From Bacteroidales bacterium (lineage in GTDB: Bacteria; Bacteroidota; Bacteroidia; Bacteroidales; UBA12170), in the NCBI GenBank assembly GCA_021157585.1, contig JAGGWH010000078.1:1-46578 (forward strand): 46,578 bases of DNA. Reading direction: 5' to 3'. A model generated the notes under the pieces. It saw only the letters and a list, made by a program, of their open reading frames with translations. It did no database searches and was not told the DNA's origin. Each line of letters opens with the position of its first letter. Within the stretch, counting starts at the first letter, position 1. A program made the position numbers and the translations under genes. Below are positions 16,039 to 23,584 of the stretch, one piece after another.

Positions 16039-16074
16039 AAAAAAAAAGCCTGACCATCGACTGACGGACAGGCT
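16039..16074 (-). terminator. Second attenuator terminator (T2) of the asnA leader
   Basis: On the minus strand AGCCTG (16074-16069) pairs with CAGGCT (16052-16047), extended past one mismatch by CC/GG, and is followed by nine T. A competing hairpin exists: ATCATCGA (16081-16074) can pair with TCGATGGT (16060-16053), eight pairs with one G-U. It uses overlapping bases, so the two cannot coexist. T2 ends 25 bp before the asnA ATG. Confidence 0.7.
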
Positions 16075-16093
16075 CGATGATGATATAGCACGG

Positions 16094-16132
16094 CTAAGTA
16101 TTATTATTTATATTCAAATTGATTTGTTTCAT
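16094..16132 (-). CDS. Asn-rich leader peptide 2
   Basis: ATG at 16132 opens a 12-codon ORF, M-K-Q-I-N-L-N-I-N-N-N-T, ending in TAG at 16096-16094. Five of the 12 residues are Asn, at codons 5, 7, 9, 10 and 11, all AAT. The stop lies about 20 bases before terminator T2. As with trp, his or leu leaders elsewhere, the peptide is probably only a sensor of charged tRNA. Confidence 0.65.
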   Translation of the reverse strand: MKQINLNINNNT

Positions 16133-16151
16133 AATAGAACTGTTTTAAAAC

Positions 16152-16184
16152 AAAAAAGCCTTCCGAATTTCGGAAGGCTTTTTT
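16152..16184 (-). terminator. First attenuator terminator (T1) of the asnA leader
   Basis: AAAAAAGCCTTCCG and CGGAAGGCTTTTTT form a perfect 14-bp stem with a 5-nt loop, followed on the minus strand by GTTTTAA and preceded by an A run. It is a strong, potentially bidirectional intrinsic terminator placed 18 bp after the leader 1 stop. Its 5' arm (minus-strand 16180-16171) can instead pair with CGGAAGCTT at 16219-16211: nine pairs with one bulged base. Confidence 0.85.
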
Positions 16185-16201
16185 GTTATTTTTTTATATC
16201 G

Positions 16202-16279
16202 TTACACAATAAGCTTCCGTTTTCGCAATGTATTAACATTGGAATTATTATTGGAATTATTATTATGTACACTTGTCAT
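16202..16279 (-). CDS. Asn-rich leader peptide 1
   Basis: ATG at 16279 opens a 25-codon ORF with Asn at codons 6-8, 10-12, 14 and 16 (M-T-S-V-H-NNN-S-NNN-S-N-V-N...), all AAT, then TLRKRKLIV and TAA at 16204-16202. Codons 21-23 (CGG AAG CTT) are complementary to the 5' arm of terminator T1. A ribosome stalled on the Asn run would leave them free, while one at the stop would cover them. The peptide itself has no expected activity. Confidence 0.75.
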   Translation of the reverse strand: MTSVHNNNSNNNSNVNTLRKRKLIV

Positions 16280-16368
16280 TACTCTCTATTTAGACTACGA
16301 ATGTAAACTTATTATTTAATTTTTGAAGAAAAATTAAAAGAAAAAATCTAAAAAGTAAAAAATATTTT

Positions 16369-18198
16369 CTATTCAAAACTTTGTAACGCGTGCAAACGTG
16401 CATAAACACCTTGTTTTTTAATTAGCTCTTTATGTGTACCGCGTTCGGTAATTTTGCCATCATTTACAACCACAATTTCATCGGCATTCTTGATGGTAGA
16501 TAAACGATGAGCTATAACTAAAGAGGTGCGATTTTTCATCAAATTTTCTAATGCGTCTTGTACTAAACGCTCGGATTCGGTATCTAATGCTGAGGTTGCC
16601 TCATCAAGAATTAGAATTGGAGGATTTTTTAAAACGGCTCTGGCTATGCTTAAACGTTGTCGTTGACCTCCGGAAAGTTTTTGTCCTCTATCGCCAATAT
16701 TACTTTGATATCCGTTTTCCATTTGCATAATAAAGTCGTGTGCATTTGCAATTTTTGCCGCAGCAATTACATCTTCTTTACTTACCTTATCTTCAACACC
16801 AAGTGCAATATTATTAAAAACGGTATCGTTAAATAAAATAGATTCTTGAGTTACTATACCTAATAAAGAACGTAAATCATTAATTATCAAATCTTTAATA
16901 TCAATACCATCTATGGTTATTTTTCCTTGCTGTGGATCGTAAAATCTGGGTAATAAATCTACCAAAGTAGATTTTCCCCCTCCCGAAGCTCCGACAAGAG
17001 CAATAGTTTGACCTTTTTTTATTTTTATATTGATATTTTTAAGTACCGATTTATTCTTGATATAATCAAAACTTAATCCTTGATATTCTATTTCGCTTTG
17101 GAAATCTTTTTTTGCTATGGCATTTTCTTTTTCTACAATTTGCTCCTCGGCATTTAATATTTCTTCAATACGTTCTACCGAAGCCGCGCCTTTTTGTACA
17201 TTATAAAAAGCCGCTGTTATAGCTTTAGCCGGAGGTAAAATCTGTGAAAAAATGCCAATATAAACCAAAAAAGTAGCAGCATCGATAGATGCATTTTCTC
17301 CCAATATTAATCGTCCGCCAAACCATAAAATAGACACAACTACAGATACGCCCAAAAATTCACTCAATGGCGAAGAAAGATCGCGCTTTCGGTAAAGACC
17401 AATCATTAACCGGGTATAAATATTATTATTTTCTTGGAATTTGTGTTTAGCAGAATCAATAGCAGCAAAGCCTTTAATAATACGCAAGCCGCCTATAGTT
17501 TCTTCTATAATAGATAAGATATTCCCTAATTTTTTTTGTCCTTTTTCGGAGCTGCGTTTTAAAGACCTGCCAATAACACCAATTATTATAGCACTTATCG
17601 GAAGCATTATTAATACAAAAACTGTTAAAGCAGGACTAAGGAAAAACAGTGTAATTACAAATAAGATAATGGTGATAGGCTCACGAAAAACAGCCTCTAA
17701 AGAACTTAAAATAGACCATTCCACCTCAAGAACATCAGAACTCATACGCGAAATAATATCGCCTTTGCGTTGCTCAGAAAAATAAGCCAATGGAAGAATA
17801 AGTATTTTATTATACATATCGCTACGCAAATCTCTCACAACACCATTTCTGATAGGTGCAATAAAGAACATTCCCATATAACGAAATAAATTTTTAAAAA
17901 AATACAGTCCCAAAATCATTAAAGAGATATACATTAAAGTATCAATAGCACCATATTTATCAATCATAAAACCGGAATAATAATAGAGGTTTTCTTTAAT
18001 TGTATCGAAGTCCATTATATCTATTTCGGGAGCCGATTTAGGAAAAGCTTCCGTAGAAAACAGCATATTTAAAACGGGTAAAAAGAAAGTAAAAGAAACC
18101 AAAGAAAATATTACCGATAATAAATTACTGATAATATTTAACAGGGCATATTTCCAGTAAGGAATTACATATTTTAATATTTTTAATAAACTTTTCAT
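16369..18198 (-). CDS. MsbA-like ABC exporter (fused membrane and ATPase domains)
   Basis: A 609-aa half-transporter that should act as a homodimer in the inner membrane; MsbA homologues flip lipid A core, but lipid or drug substrates are equally possible here. Six hydrophobic segments lie in residues 1-320. The ATPase domain (about 365-605) has Walker A GASGGGKS, signature LSGGQRQR, Walker B ILILDEATSALD and the switch His in IAHRLSTI. It follows the SprT-like gene by 25 bp, but a -7 element TATCTTTG (minus strand, 18214-18207) just before the ATG suggests an extra promoter. The periplasmic loop between TM1 and TM2 is longer than in E. coli MsbA. Confidence 0.92.
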   Translation of the reverse strand: MKSLLKILKYVIPYWKYALLNIISNLLSVIFSLVSFTFFLPVLNMLFSTEAFPKSAPEIDIMDFDTIKENLYYYSGFMIDKYGAIDTLMYISLMILGLYFFKNLFRYMGMFFIAPIRNGVVRDLRSDMYNKILILPLAYFSEQRKGDIISRMSSDVLEVEWSILSSLEAVFREPITIILFVITLFFLSPALTVFVLIMLPISAIIIGVIGRSLKRSSEKGQKKLGNILSIIEETIGGLRIIKGFAAIDSAKHKFQENNNIYTRLMIGLYRKRDLSSPLSEFLGVSVVVSILWFGGRLILGENASIDAATFLVYIGIFSQILPPAKAITAAFYNVQKGAASVERIEEILNAEEQIVEKENAIAKKDFQSEIEYQGLSFDYIKNKSVLKNINIKIKKGQTIALVGASGGGKSTLVDLLPRFYDPQQGKITIDGIDIKDLIINDLRSLLGIVTQESILFNDTVFNNIALGVEDKVSKEDVIAAAKIANAHDFIMQMENGYQSNIGDRGQKLSGGQRQRLSIARAVLKNPPILILDEATSALDTESERLVQDALENLMKNRTSLVIAHRLSTIKNADEIVVVNDGKITERGTHKELIKKQGVYARLHALQSFE

Positions 18199-18223
18199 AC
18201 GGTAAACAAAGATAGCAATTCTT

Positions 18224-18838
18224 CTATTCGGGAAGCCTTTCTACTTCTGCTAATCCGTGAATAAGATATAAGCGTTTATTTTTTATATTTCGACATTGAA
18301 AACGAGTACGCATTTTTTTTACCACTTCAAAAGGAATATTTCTAAAAATAAATTTATCTCCTATAAGTAAATCATCCAATTGTGGATTTTCTGATTGTAC
18401 GTCAAAAGTTTTTAAAGCACGCATTAATTGCGGATCAGAAACACTGGATGCTTTTGGTTTTTGGAAATACCTTTTTACGGCAGGAAGAAGGCTTTCGGGA
18501 AAAATATTCTCATTTAAAAACGGTTGCATCATTTGAGAAAAAGTCATTTGCCATTCTTTTCCGTGGGGTTTTATTCGCTTAAAACGACTATTATTTTTAT
18601 ACACTTCGGCATGAGCCATTTCATGAACGAGAGTAATTAAAAAAGCATATGGATTCAAATTGTAATTTACACTTATACGCGGATAACCACCATTTTGTGC
18701 TGCTCTGAAATCGCCTAATTTAGTACTTCTAATATTGCTAATTTTTAGCTGTACATTATTCTTTTGTAACCACTCTACAATAGGAGTAACGGCTTTTTTA
18801 GGAATATAGTTGGCAATAATATTTTTGTTGTAATTCAT
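18224..18838 (-). CDS. SprT-like zinc metalloprotease-domain protein
   Basis: A 204-aa cytosolic protein with a SprT-like N-terminal domain. HEMAH at residues 72-76 gives the HExxH zinc-binding and catalytic motif, and H92 in PHGKEW gives the third ligand. The conserved W and the FRAAQNGGYPRISVNYNLN strand block are typical. The C-terminal 90 residues resemble the small beta-rich half of SprT proteins (GDKFIFRNIPFEV) but lack the clear zinc-ribbon cysteines of E. coli SprT. Eukaryotic SPRTN cleaves DNA-protein crosslinks; the bacterial role is not settled. Its ATG overlaps the stop of the upstream lipoprotein ORF (ATGA), indicating translational coupling. Confidence 0.85.
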   Translation of the reverse strand: MNYNKNIIANYIPKKAVTPIVEWLQKNNVQLKISNIRSTKLGDFRAAQNGGYPRISVNYNLNPYAFLITLVHEMAHAEVYKNNSRFKRIKPHGKEWQMTFSQMMQPFLNENIFPESLLPAVKRYFQKPKASSVSDPQLMRALKTFDVQSENPQLDDLLIGDKFIFRNIPFEVVKKMRTRFQCRNIKNKRLYLIHGLAEVERLPE

Positions 18839-19005
18839 ATTAAGCTAATAATAGGTAATACAAGTGAATTTGTGCTTTGTGAAAAAGAAGGGCAATTACA
18901 GTTTTTGGATGTTTTTCTCATACCTTTTATCGATGTAGCTTTACAGGAAGCAAATAAAAATAAACTTATCAATAAAATTATCCCGAAATATATATGTTTA
19001 TTCAT
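18835..19005 (-). CDS. Small lipoprotein, 56 aa, coupled to the SprT-like gene
   Basis: A short ORF from the ATG at 19005 to a TGA that overlaps the ATG of the SprT-like gene in an ATGA junction. The peptide has a basic start (MNKH), a hydrophobic core (IYFGIILLISLFLF) and a lipobox FASC, so C21 should be lipidated. The mature 36 residues are basic, then carry a C-N-C-P-S-F motif (C36, C38) and a serine-rich tail. Signal, lipobox and coupled stop/start make it a real gene rather than chance. I know no function; small Bacteroidota lipoproteins with a similar CxCP motif near sprT are my recollection only and should be checked. Confidence 0.75.
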   Translation of the reverse strand: MNKHIYFGIILLISLFLFASCKATSIKGMRKTSKNCNCPSFSQSTNSLVLPIISLI

Positions 19006-19149
19006 TTATAAATGCCTTTAATTTATAACTTCAAATCACGGAAAAAATTATCAGATAAAAAAAGAGTTCTTACTGTTTAAAAAAATTCTTCGCCTAAAGC
19101 GTTAACAGAAGAGGGTAATAATGCTTATTTTAGCAAAAATATTTTTTTA

Positions 19150-19890
19150 ATGAACCTGATTAAACATATTGGATCTTACTTGCTATTAATGTGGCAAGTG
19201 GTTTCTAAGCCCGATCGTTGGCGAATATTTTTTCAACGCCTTAACGCAGAGCTTTATGCTATTGGTGTTGATTCTTTTGGTATAGTAGCAATTATTTCCC
19301 TGTTTTCGGGTGCGGTAGTTGCCATACAGGTTGCATATAATATTGATAATCCTTTATTGCCTAAAACTCTTATTGGTTTTTCGACCAGACAAATGATTGT
19401 TTTGGAATTTGCACCCACTATGGTGAGCCTTATTCTTGCCGGAAAGGTTGGTTCCAGTATTGCTTCTGAAATAGGAACAATGCGCATTACAGAGCAAATT
19501 GATGCTTTGGAGATTATGGGGATAAATCCTGCTAACTTTCTAATTCTTCCTAAGCTTGTTGCGGCGGTCTTTATTATTCCTGCACTTATTATTTTCGGAA
19601 TATTTATTGGTATTATTGGCGGGTATTTAGTTGCTTTATTTACTCCTTTACTTACGCCCTCAGAATTTATTAGTGGCGTTCAGCTCGATTTTGAAAGCTT
19701 TACAGTTTTTTATGCTTTAATAAAAACAGCTGTATTTGCTATTATTATTGTTACTATGGCCGGATTTCAAGGGTATATTGTTAAAGGCGGTTCTATACAG
19801 GTTGGTAAAGCAAGCACAAAAACAGTGGTTTATGCCAGTGTTTTAATAATCCTTTTTAACCTTCTCTTAACTCAACTTTTATTAACATGA
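19150..19890 (+). CDS. mlaE: MlaE-family ABC transporter permease
   Basis: A 246-aa inner-membrane permease of the MlaE/TrbB-Ttg2B family, which with an MCE protein moves phospholipids between outer and inner membrane. About five hydrophobic segments are present. The family blocks VAIQVAYN, FAPTMVSLILAGKVGSSIASEIGTMRITEQIDALE and LPKLVAAVF are well kept. The stop overlaps the start of the ATPase gene (ATGA). The MCE substrate-binding gene (mlaD) that usually follows mlaEF is absent here. The promoter is unclear; TTATTTTAG at 19122-19130 is a one-mismatch -7 candidate. Confidence 0.93.
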   Translation: MNLIKHIGSYLLLMWQVVSKPDRWRIFFQRLNAELYAIGVDSFGIVAIISLFSGAVVAIQVAYNIDNPLLPKTLIGFSTRQMIVLEFAPTMVSLILAGKVGSSIASEIGTMRITEQIDALEIMGINPANFLILPKLVAAVFIIPALIIFGIFIGIIGGYLVALFTPLLTPSEFISGVQLDFESFTVFYALIKTAVFAIIIVTMAGFQGYIVKGGSIQVGKASTKTVVYASVLIILFNLLLTQLLLT

Positions 19891-20633
19891 TTGAGGCATT
19901 TAACATATCGAAAAAATTTGGAGAGGCACAGGTATTAAAAGATGTTTCTATAAAACTCGAACGCGGTAAAAATAACCTTATTATCGGTGCAAGCGGTGCT
20001 GGAAAAACGGTTTTATTAAAATGCCTTGTAGGTTTACACGAAGTAGATGAGGGTCATATTGATTTTGATGGTAGAAATTTTTCCTCTATAGGACATAAAA
20101 AACGAAGAGAAATCAGAAAAGAATTAGGAATGCTTTTTCAGGGCGGAGCTCTTTTTGATTATTATACCGTTGAAGAAAATGTAATGTTTCCGCTCAATAT
20201 GTTTACCCACCAAAGCCTTGAGGAAAAAAAACATCGTGTAAACGAAGTCCTTAAACGTGTTAATCTGGAAAATGTAAATAAAATGTATCCGGGCGAATTA
20301 AGTGGCGGTATGGTAAAAAGAGTTGCTATTGCGCGAGCTATTGCCAATAATCCAAAATATTTATTTTGTGATGAACCTAATTCGGGTCTCGATCCTAAAA
20401 CAGCTAATGTAATTGATGGTTTAATTGCTGAAATTACGGAAGAGTATAATATAGTTACCATTGTTAACTCACACGATATGAATTCTGTTCTAAAAATAGG
20501 TGATAATATTAGTTTTATACATCAAGGAAGACTTTGGTGGCAGGGAAATAAAGACACCATTTTAACTGATGATAATCCCGAATTAAACACTTTTGTTTTT
20601 GCCACAGAACTTACCAAACGATTAAAAAAATAA
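19887..20633 (+). CDS. mlaF: MlaF-family ABC transporter ATPase
   Basis: A 248-aa cytosolic ATPase partner of the overlapping permease. Walker A is GASGAGKT, Q-loop LFQGGALFD, signature LSGGMVKR, Walker B YLFCDEPNSGLD and switch His in VNSHD. The signature LSGGM and the Ser-Gly-Leu-Asp D-loop are typical of the MlaF group. It overlaps mlaE by 4 bp (ATGA), so translation is coupled. The cvpA gene follows after 3 bp in the same operon. Confidence 0.94.
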   Translation: MIEAFNISKKFGEAQVLKDVSIKLERGKNNLIIGASGAGKTVLLKCLVGLHEVDEGHIDFDGRNFSSIGHKKRREIRKELGMLFQGGALFDYYTVEENVMFPLNMFTHQSLEEKKHRVNEVLKRVNLENVNKMYPGELSGGMVKRVAIARAIANNPKYLFCDEPNSGLDPKTANVIDGLIAEITEEYNIVTIVNSHDMNSVLKIGDNISFIHQGRLWWQGNKDTILTDDNPELNTFVFATELTKRLKK

Positions 20634-20636
20634 ATT

Positions 20637-21188
20637 ATGGGAGTACTCGATATTATTTTTATCATACCAATTATTTGGCTTACTTATAAAGGATTTTCTA
20701 AAGGATTAATTATTGAATTAACCACATTAGCAGCATTATTTTTGGGCATTTATGTTAGCTTGCATTTTTCAACTTATACTGCTAATTTTTTGACTGAGCA
20801 TTTTGAAATGAATCAAAAATATCTAAGTATACTATCGTTTATAATTACTTTTATTTTGGTTGTAATAGTAATAAATCTTTTAGGAAAACTGCTTGAAAAA
20901 GTTATTGATTTAGTAGCCCTAAGTTTTTTAAATAAAAGTTTTGGCGGTTTTTTCGGTGTTCTTAAAGCAGTTATCTTTTTAAGCTTTATCATTTATTTTG
21001 TAAATAAATTTGATAAAAACAGATATATATTTAGTCCGTCACTGACTTCGGAATCAATATTATATACTTATATTGAAGATGTAGCACCAACAATTATTAA
21101 TTTGTATGATGGAATTAATGATGAGGATGGGATTTTAAAAGAAGTTAAAAACAAAGCCGAAGAAACAGTTGACGAAGTACTAAAATAA
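20637..21188 (+). CDS. CvpA-family membrane protein
   Basis: A 183-aa inner-membrane protein with four hydrophobic segments, of the CvpA family (named for colicin V production; linked in other bacteria to envelope and bile or stress resistance). Its start GVLDIIFIIPIIWLTYKGFSKGLIIEL and the GGFFGVLKAVIFLSF segment match the family. The C-terminal 55 residues are charged and cytoplasmic or periplasmic. It is the last gene of an mlaE-mlaF-cvpA operon and is followed by a terminator hairpin at 21190-21217, which suggests a role in envelope lipid maintenance; this is inference from context. Confidence 0.85.
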   Translation: MGVLDIIFIIPIIWLTYKGFSKGLIIELTTLAALFLGIYVSLHFSTYTANFLTEHFEMNQKYLSILSFIITFILVVIVINLLGKLLEKVIDLVALSFLNKSFGGFFGVLKAVIFLSFIIYFVNKFDKNRYIFSPSLTSESILYTYIEDVAPTIINLYDGINDEDGILKEVKNKAEETVDEVLK

Positions 21189-21189
21189 T

Positions 21190-21217
21190 AAAAGTGCAGC
21201 TTGCCTTCTGCACTTTT
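21190..21217 (+). terminator. Terminator of the mlaE-mlaF-cvpA operon
   Basis: AAAAGTGCAG pairs perfectly with CTGCACTTTT around an 8-nt loop, immediately after the cvpA stop. The T run after the stem is part of the stem itself, so strength is moderate. Confidence 0.75.
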
Positions 21218-21327
21218 AAACCAAAAATCAAAATTCAACTAATTTTAACGTTGATTAAATTTTATGAACTATGAGAAAATTCATTCAATTACAAAAGCAA
21301 AAGTACAGCAAACACTAAGTCGTAAAT

Positions 21328-21362
21328 GTTAAGGGCTTTTAAGAAGCGTTAAAGAAAGTTAA
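21328..21362 (+). promoter_or_regulatory. Four 10-bp-phased KTTAA half-sites upstream of rprX
   Basis: The pentamer KTTAA (GTTAA, TTTAA, GTTAA, GTTAA) begins at 21328, 21338, 21348 and 21358, exactly every 10 bp and all on one strand. Tandem direct half-sites at one-turn spacing are typical of OmpR/PhoB-family regulators such as RprY. A -7 element TATCTTTG follows at 21390-21397 without a clear -33 TTTG, as expected of an activated promoter. Autoregulation by RprY is inferred. Confidence 0.5.
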
Positions 21363-21416
21363 ACCCTTATTTACAATGTGTTTCAGCTATATCTTTGCTT
21401 TAATATTCTTTGGTTT

Positions 21417-22859
21417 ATGAATAAAAAAGTAATTTATTTTATTATTAGTCTAATGTCTTTTGCGCTAATTAGCCTAATGATAATTCAGGTTTATTGGATC
21501 AAAAACACGATTATGGTTAAACAGGCCATTTTTAATCGTGATGTTGATGCCGTTGTTTCCAAAACTATTTACGATTTGGAAAGAATAGACCGCGCTTTAA
21601 CTTATACACGACAAAAAGAATTACTTTCAAAAAATAAATTATTATTAAATAATGCTATCGATTCTGTTAATCAATCAATAATCTCCAGCCTTTTAAATTT
21701 TTCTCCTTCTCCAAGCATAAACGATATTAATTCCAGTGGTTTTAGCTCGCAACGTATTATAGAAAATCTTTTTTCACAATCAGAAAGATTGAGTATAAAT
21801 AATTTAGTCGAAAATCGTATCGACATTAAACAACTCGATTCTCTTCTAAAACGCGAATTCCGTCGTGCGAACATAAATACCAAATACGAATTTGCAGTTT
21901 ATAGTCCTAACCGAAATAGGTTGGTTATACAAAAAACCGGTAAATACCCTGAGCAGGTTTTACGATCACCTTTCAGATATATGCTTTTTCCGGGTGATAT
22001 TTTTTCACAACATGATATGTTGATGATTTATTTCCCTAATGAACAACAGTTTTTAATAACTCGTTTATGGGTTTTACTTGTAATATCGTTTTTTCTGATT
22101 TCAGCAATTATATTCTCGTTTACCTATGTGGTGTCAACAGTTTTTAAACAGAAAAAAGTTTCTGAAATGCGTAACGATTTCATTAATAATATGACACACG
22201 AATTTAAAACCCCAATATCTACTATTTCACTTGCTTGTGAGGCTTTATCAGATAAGGATATTGTTAAAACGCCACATCTTTACGATTCGTATATAAAAGT
22301 TATTTCTGAAGAAAATGGCAGATTATCAGGTATGGCCGAAAAAATATTACAAAGTGCACGTTTTCAAAAAGGTGAAATCATTTTAAATATCGAAAGTATA
22401 AATATTCATGATGCTTTAAATGATGCTATTTCTAAAATCAATTTACAAATTGAAAAGAAAGGTGGTGTAATTCATACTGACTTAAATGCAGAAAAAGCTG
22501 TTATACAAGCCGATAAAATTCATATTACAAATATTGTTTTTAACCTTCTTGATAATGCAAATAAATATACTCCTTGGGCACCAATCATTCATATTTCAAC
22601 AAAAACAATGGGTCAGGGAATTTTAATTTCAGTAAAAGATAATGGTATTGGTATTAGTAAATCTAATCAGAAAAAGGTTTTCGATAAATTATTCAGAGTA
22701 CCAACAGGTAATATTCATAATGTAAAAGGATTTGGATTAGGATTAAGTTATGTAAAAACCGTTGTTGATAAGCATAACGGAAAAATTACTTTAGAAAGTG
22801 AACTTAAAAAAGGAAGTAAGTTTTCAATTTATTTACCTTATAACACAATATTAAAATAA
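21417..22859 (+). CDS. rprX: RprX-like sensor histidine kinase
   Basis: Membrane histidine kinase, 480 aa from the ATG at 21417. The frame opens earlier (21378), but the -7 box at 21390-21397 lies inside that extension, so I choose the later start. TM1 is at about residues 5-25 and TM2 at about 216-238, enclosing a 190-residue periplasmic sensor. HisKA has H261 in MTHEFKTP. HATPase motifs are NLLDNANKYTP (N box), DNGIGIS (G1) and GFGLGLSYV (G2). The response-regulator gene follows after 7 bp. The pair resembles RprX/RprY, first described in Bacteroides fragilis; signals and targets are not known from sequence. Confidence 0.88.
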   Translation: MNKKVIYFIISLMSFALISLMIIQVYWIKNTIMVKQAIFNRDVDAVVSKTIYDLERIDRALTYTRQKELLSKNKLLLNNAIDSVNQSIISSLLNFSPSPSINDINSSGFSSQRIIENLFSQSERLSINNLVENRIDIKQLDSLLKREFRRANINTKYEFAVYSPNRNRLVIQKTGKYPEQVLRSPFRYMLFPGDIFSQHDMLMIYFPNEQQFLITRLWVLLVISFFLISAIIFSFTYVVSTVFKQKKVSEMRNDFINNMTHEFKTPISTISLACEALSDKDIVKTPHLYDSYIKVISEENGRLSGMAEKILQSARFQKGEIILNIESINIHDALNDAISKINLQIEKKGGVIHTDLNAEKAVIQADKIHITNIVFNLLDNANKYTPWAPIIHISTKTMGQGILISVKDNGIGISKSNQKKVFDKLFRVPTGNIHNVKGFGLGLSYVKTVVDKHNGKITLESELKKGSKFSIYLPYNTILK

Positions 22860-22866
22860 GCTTAAA

Positions 22867-23562
22867 ATGGAAAAAAAAGATATTAAAATTCTATTAGCCG
22901 AAGATGATAAAAATTTAGGAACTGTTTTAAAAGCATATCTCGAAGCTAAAAAATACAGTACTACTCTTCGCGTCAATGGTCAAGAAGCTCTTGTGGAATT
23001 TCAAAAAGAAGAGTACGATTTTCTTATTTTAGATGTAATGATGCCTGTAAAAGATGGTTTTACTTTGGCTCGTGAAATTCGTGAAACAGATAAAAATATT
23101 CCTATTTTGTTTTTAACCGCTAAATCACTGCAAGAAGATAAAATGGAAGGTTTTAAAATTGGTGCCGACGATTATCTTACTAAACCATTTAGTATGGAAG
23201 AATTGTTAGTTCGGATTGAAGCTATTTTACGTAGAACGCAAGCAAATAAAACAAATACTAATAAAGACTTTTATACTATAGGTAAATTTACTTTTGATGT
23301 AACACGACATATTTTATCTGCCGATGGAGATAGCCAAAAACTCACCTCTAAAGAAGCCGAACTTTTAAAAATGCTTTGTGCTCAAAGAAACGAAACATTA
23401 GATAGAAGCGTAGCTTTAAAGCAGATTTGGCATGACGATAGTTATTTTAATGCGCGTAGTATGGATGTGTATGTTACTAAACTAAGGAAATATCTTAAAA
23501 GCGATCCTACAATTGAAATATTAAATGTTCATGGGGTTGGTTTTAAACTGATTACGGAATAG
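22867..23562 (+). CDS. rprY: RprY-like OmpR-family response regulator
   Basis: A 231-aa transcription regulator. The receiver domain (about residues 6-120) has acidic pocket EDD, phospho-acceptor D56 in LILDVMMP, the Thr of FLTAK and the Lys of TKPF. The winged-helix DNA-binding domain (about 135-230) has the family's LTSKEAELLKML and VYVTKLRKYL blocks. The FLTAKSLQEDKMEGFKIGADDY stretch is characteristic of the Bacteroidota RprY group. It is co-transcribed with the sensor gene, and direct half-sites before rprX may be its own binding sites. Confidence 0.92.
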   Translation: MEKKDIKILLAEDDKNLGTVLKAYLEAKKYSTTLRVNGQEALVEFQKEEYDFLILDVMMPVKDGFTLAREIRETDKNIPILFLTAKSLQEDKMEGFKIGADDYLTKPFSMEELLVRIEAILRRTQANKTNTNKDFYTIGKFTFDVTRHILSADGDSQKLTSKEAELLKMLCAQRNETLDRSVALKQIWHDDSYFNARSMDVYVTKLRKYLKSDPTIEILNVHGVGFKLITE

Positions 23563-23584
23563 ATTGAAAATGTGTAAATAAGTA

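Larger units (their letters stand above)
16039..16279 (-). promoter_or_regulatory. Tandem asparagine attenuator upstream of asnA
   Basis: The whole region consists of leader peptide 1, terminator T1, leader peptide 2 and terminator T2, in that order on the minus strand. Thirteen of the 37 leader codons are Asn (AAT). In the standard ribosome-stalling model, low charged tRNA-Asn would stall ribosomes on the AAT runs, free the antiterminator segments and let transcription reach asnA. Well-charged tRNA would let ribosomes reach the stops and allow T1 and T2 to form. For T1 the antiterminator is CGGAAGCTT at 16219-16211, inside leader 1. A near-consensus -7, TACATTCG (16305-16298), lies before leader 1. 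Sequence features are direct; function is inferred. Confidence 0.7.

Noticed and set aside
16014-16091. N-terminal extension of asnA starting at GTG 16091
   Set aside because: The extra codons run straight through terminator hairpin T2 and encode residues not found in AsnA; the ATG at 16013 gives family length.
16124-16306. Plus-strand 60-codon ORF
   Set aside because: It is the antisense of the Asn-codon leader (AAT runs read as ATT, giving Ile runs) and crosses terminator T1.
21378-21416. Longer start for rprX
   Set aside because: The -7 promoter element lies inside these codons; the ATG at 21417 begins directly before TM1.
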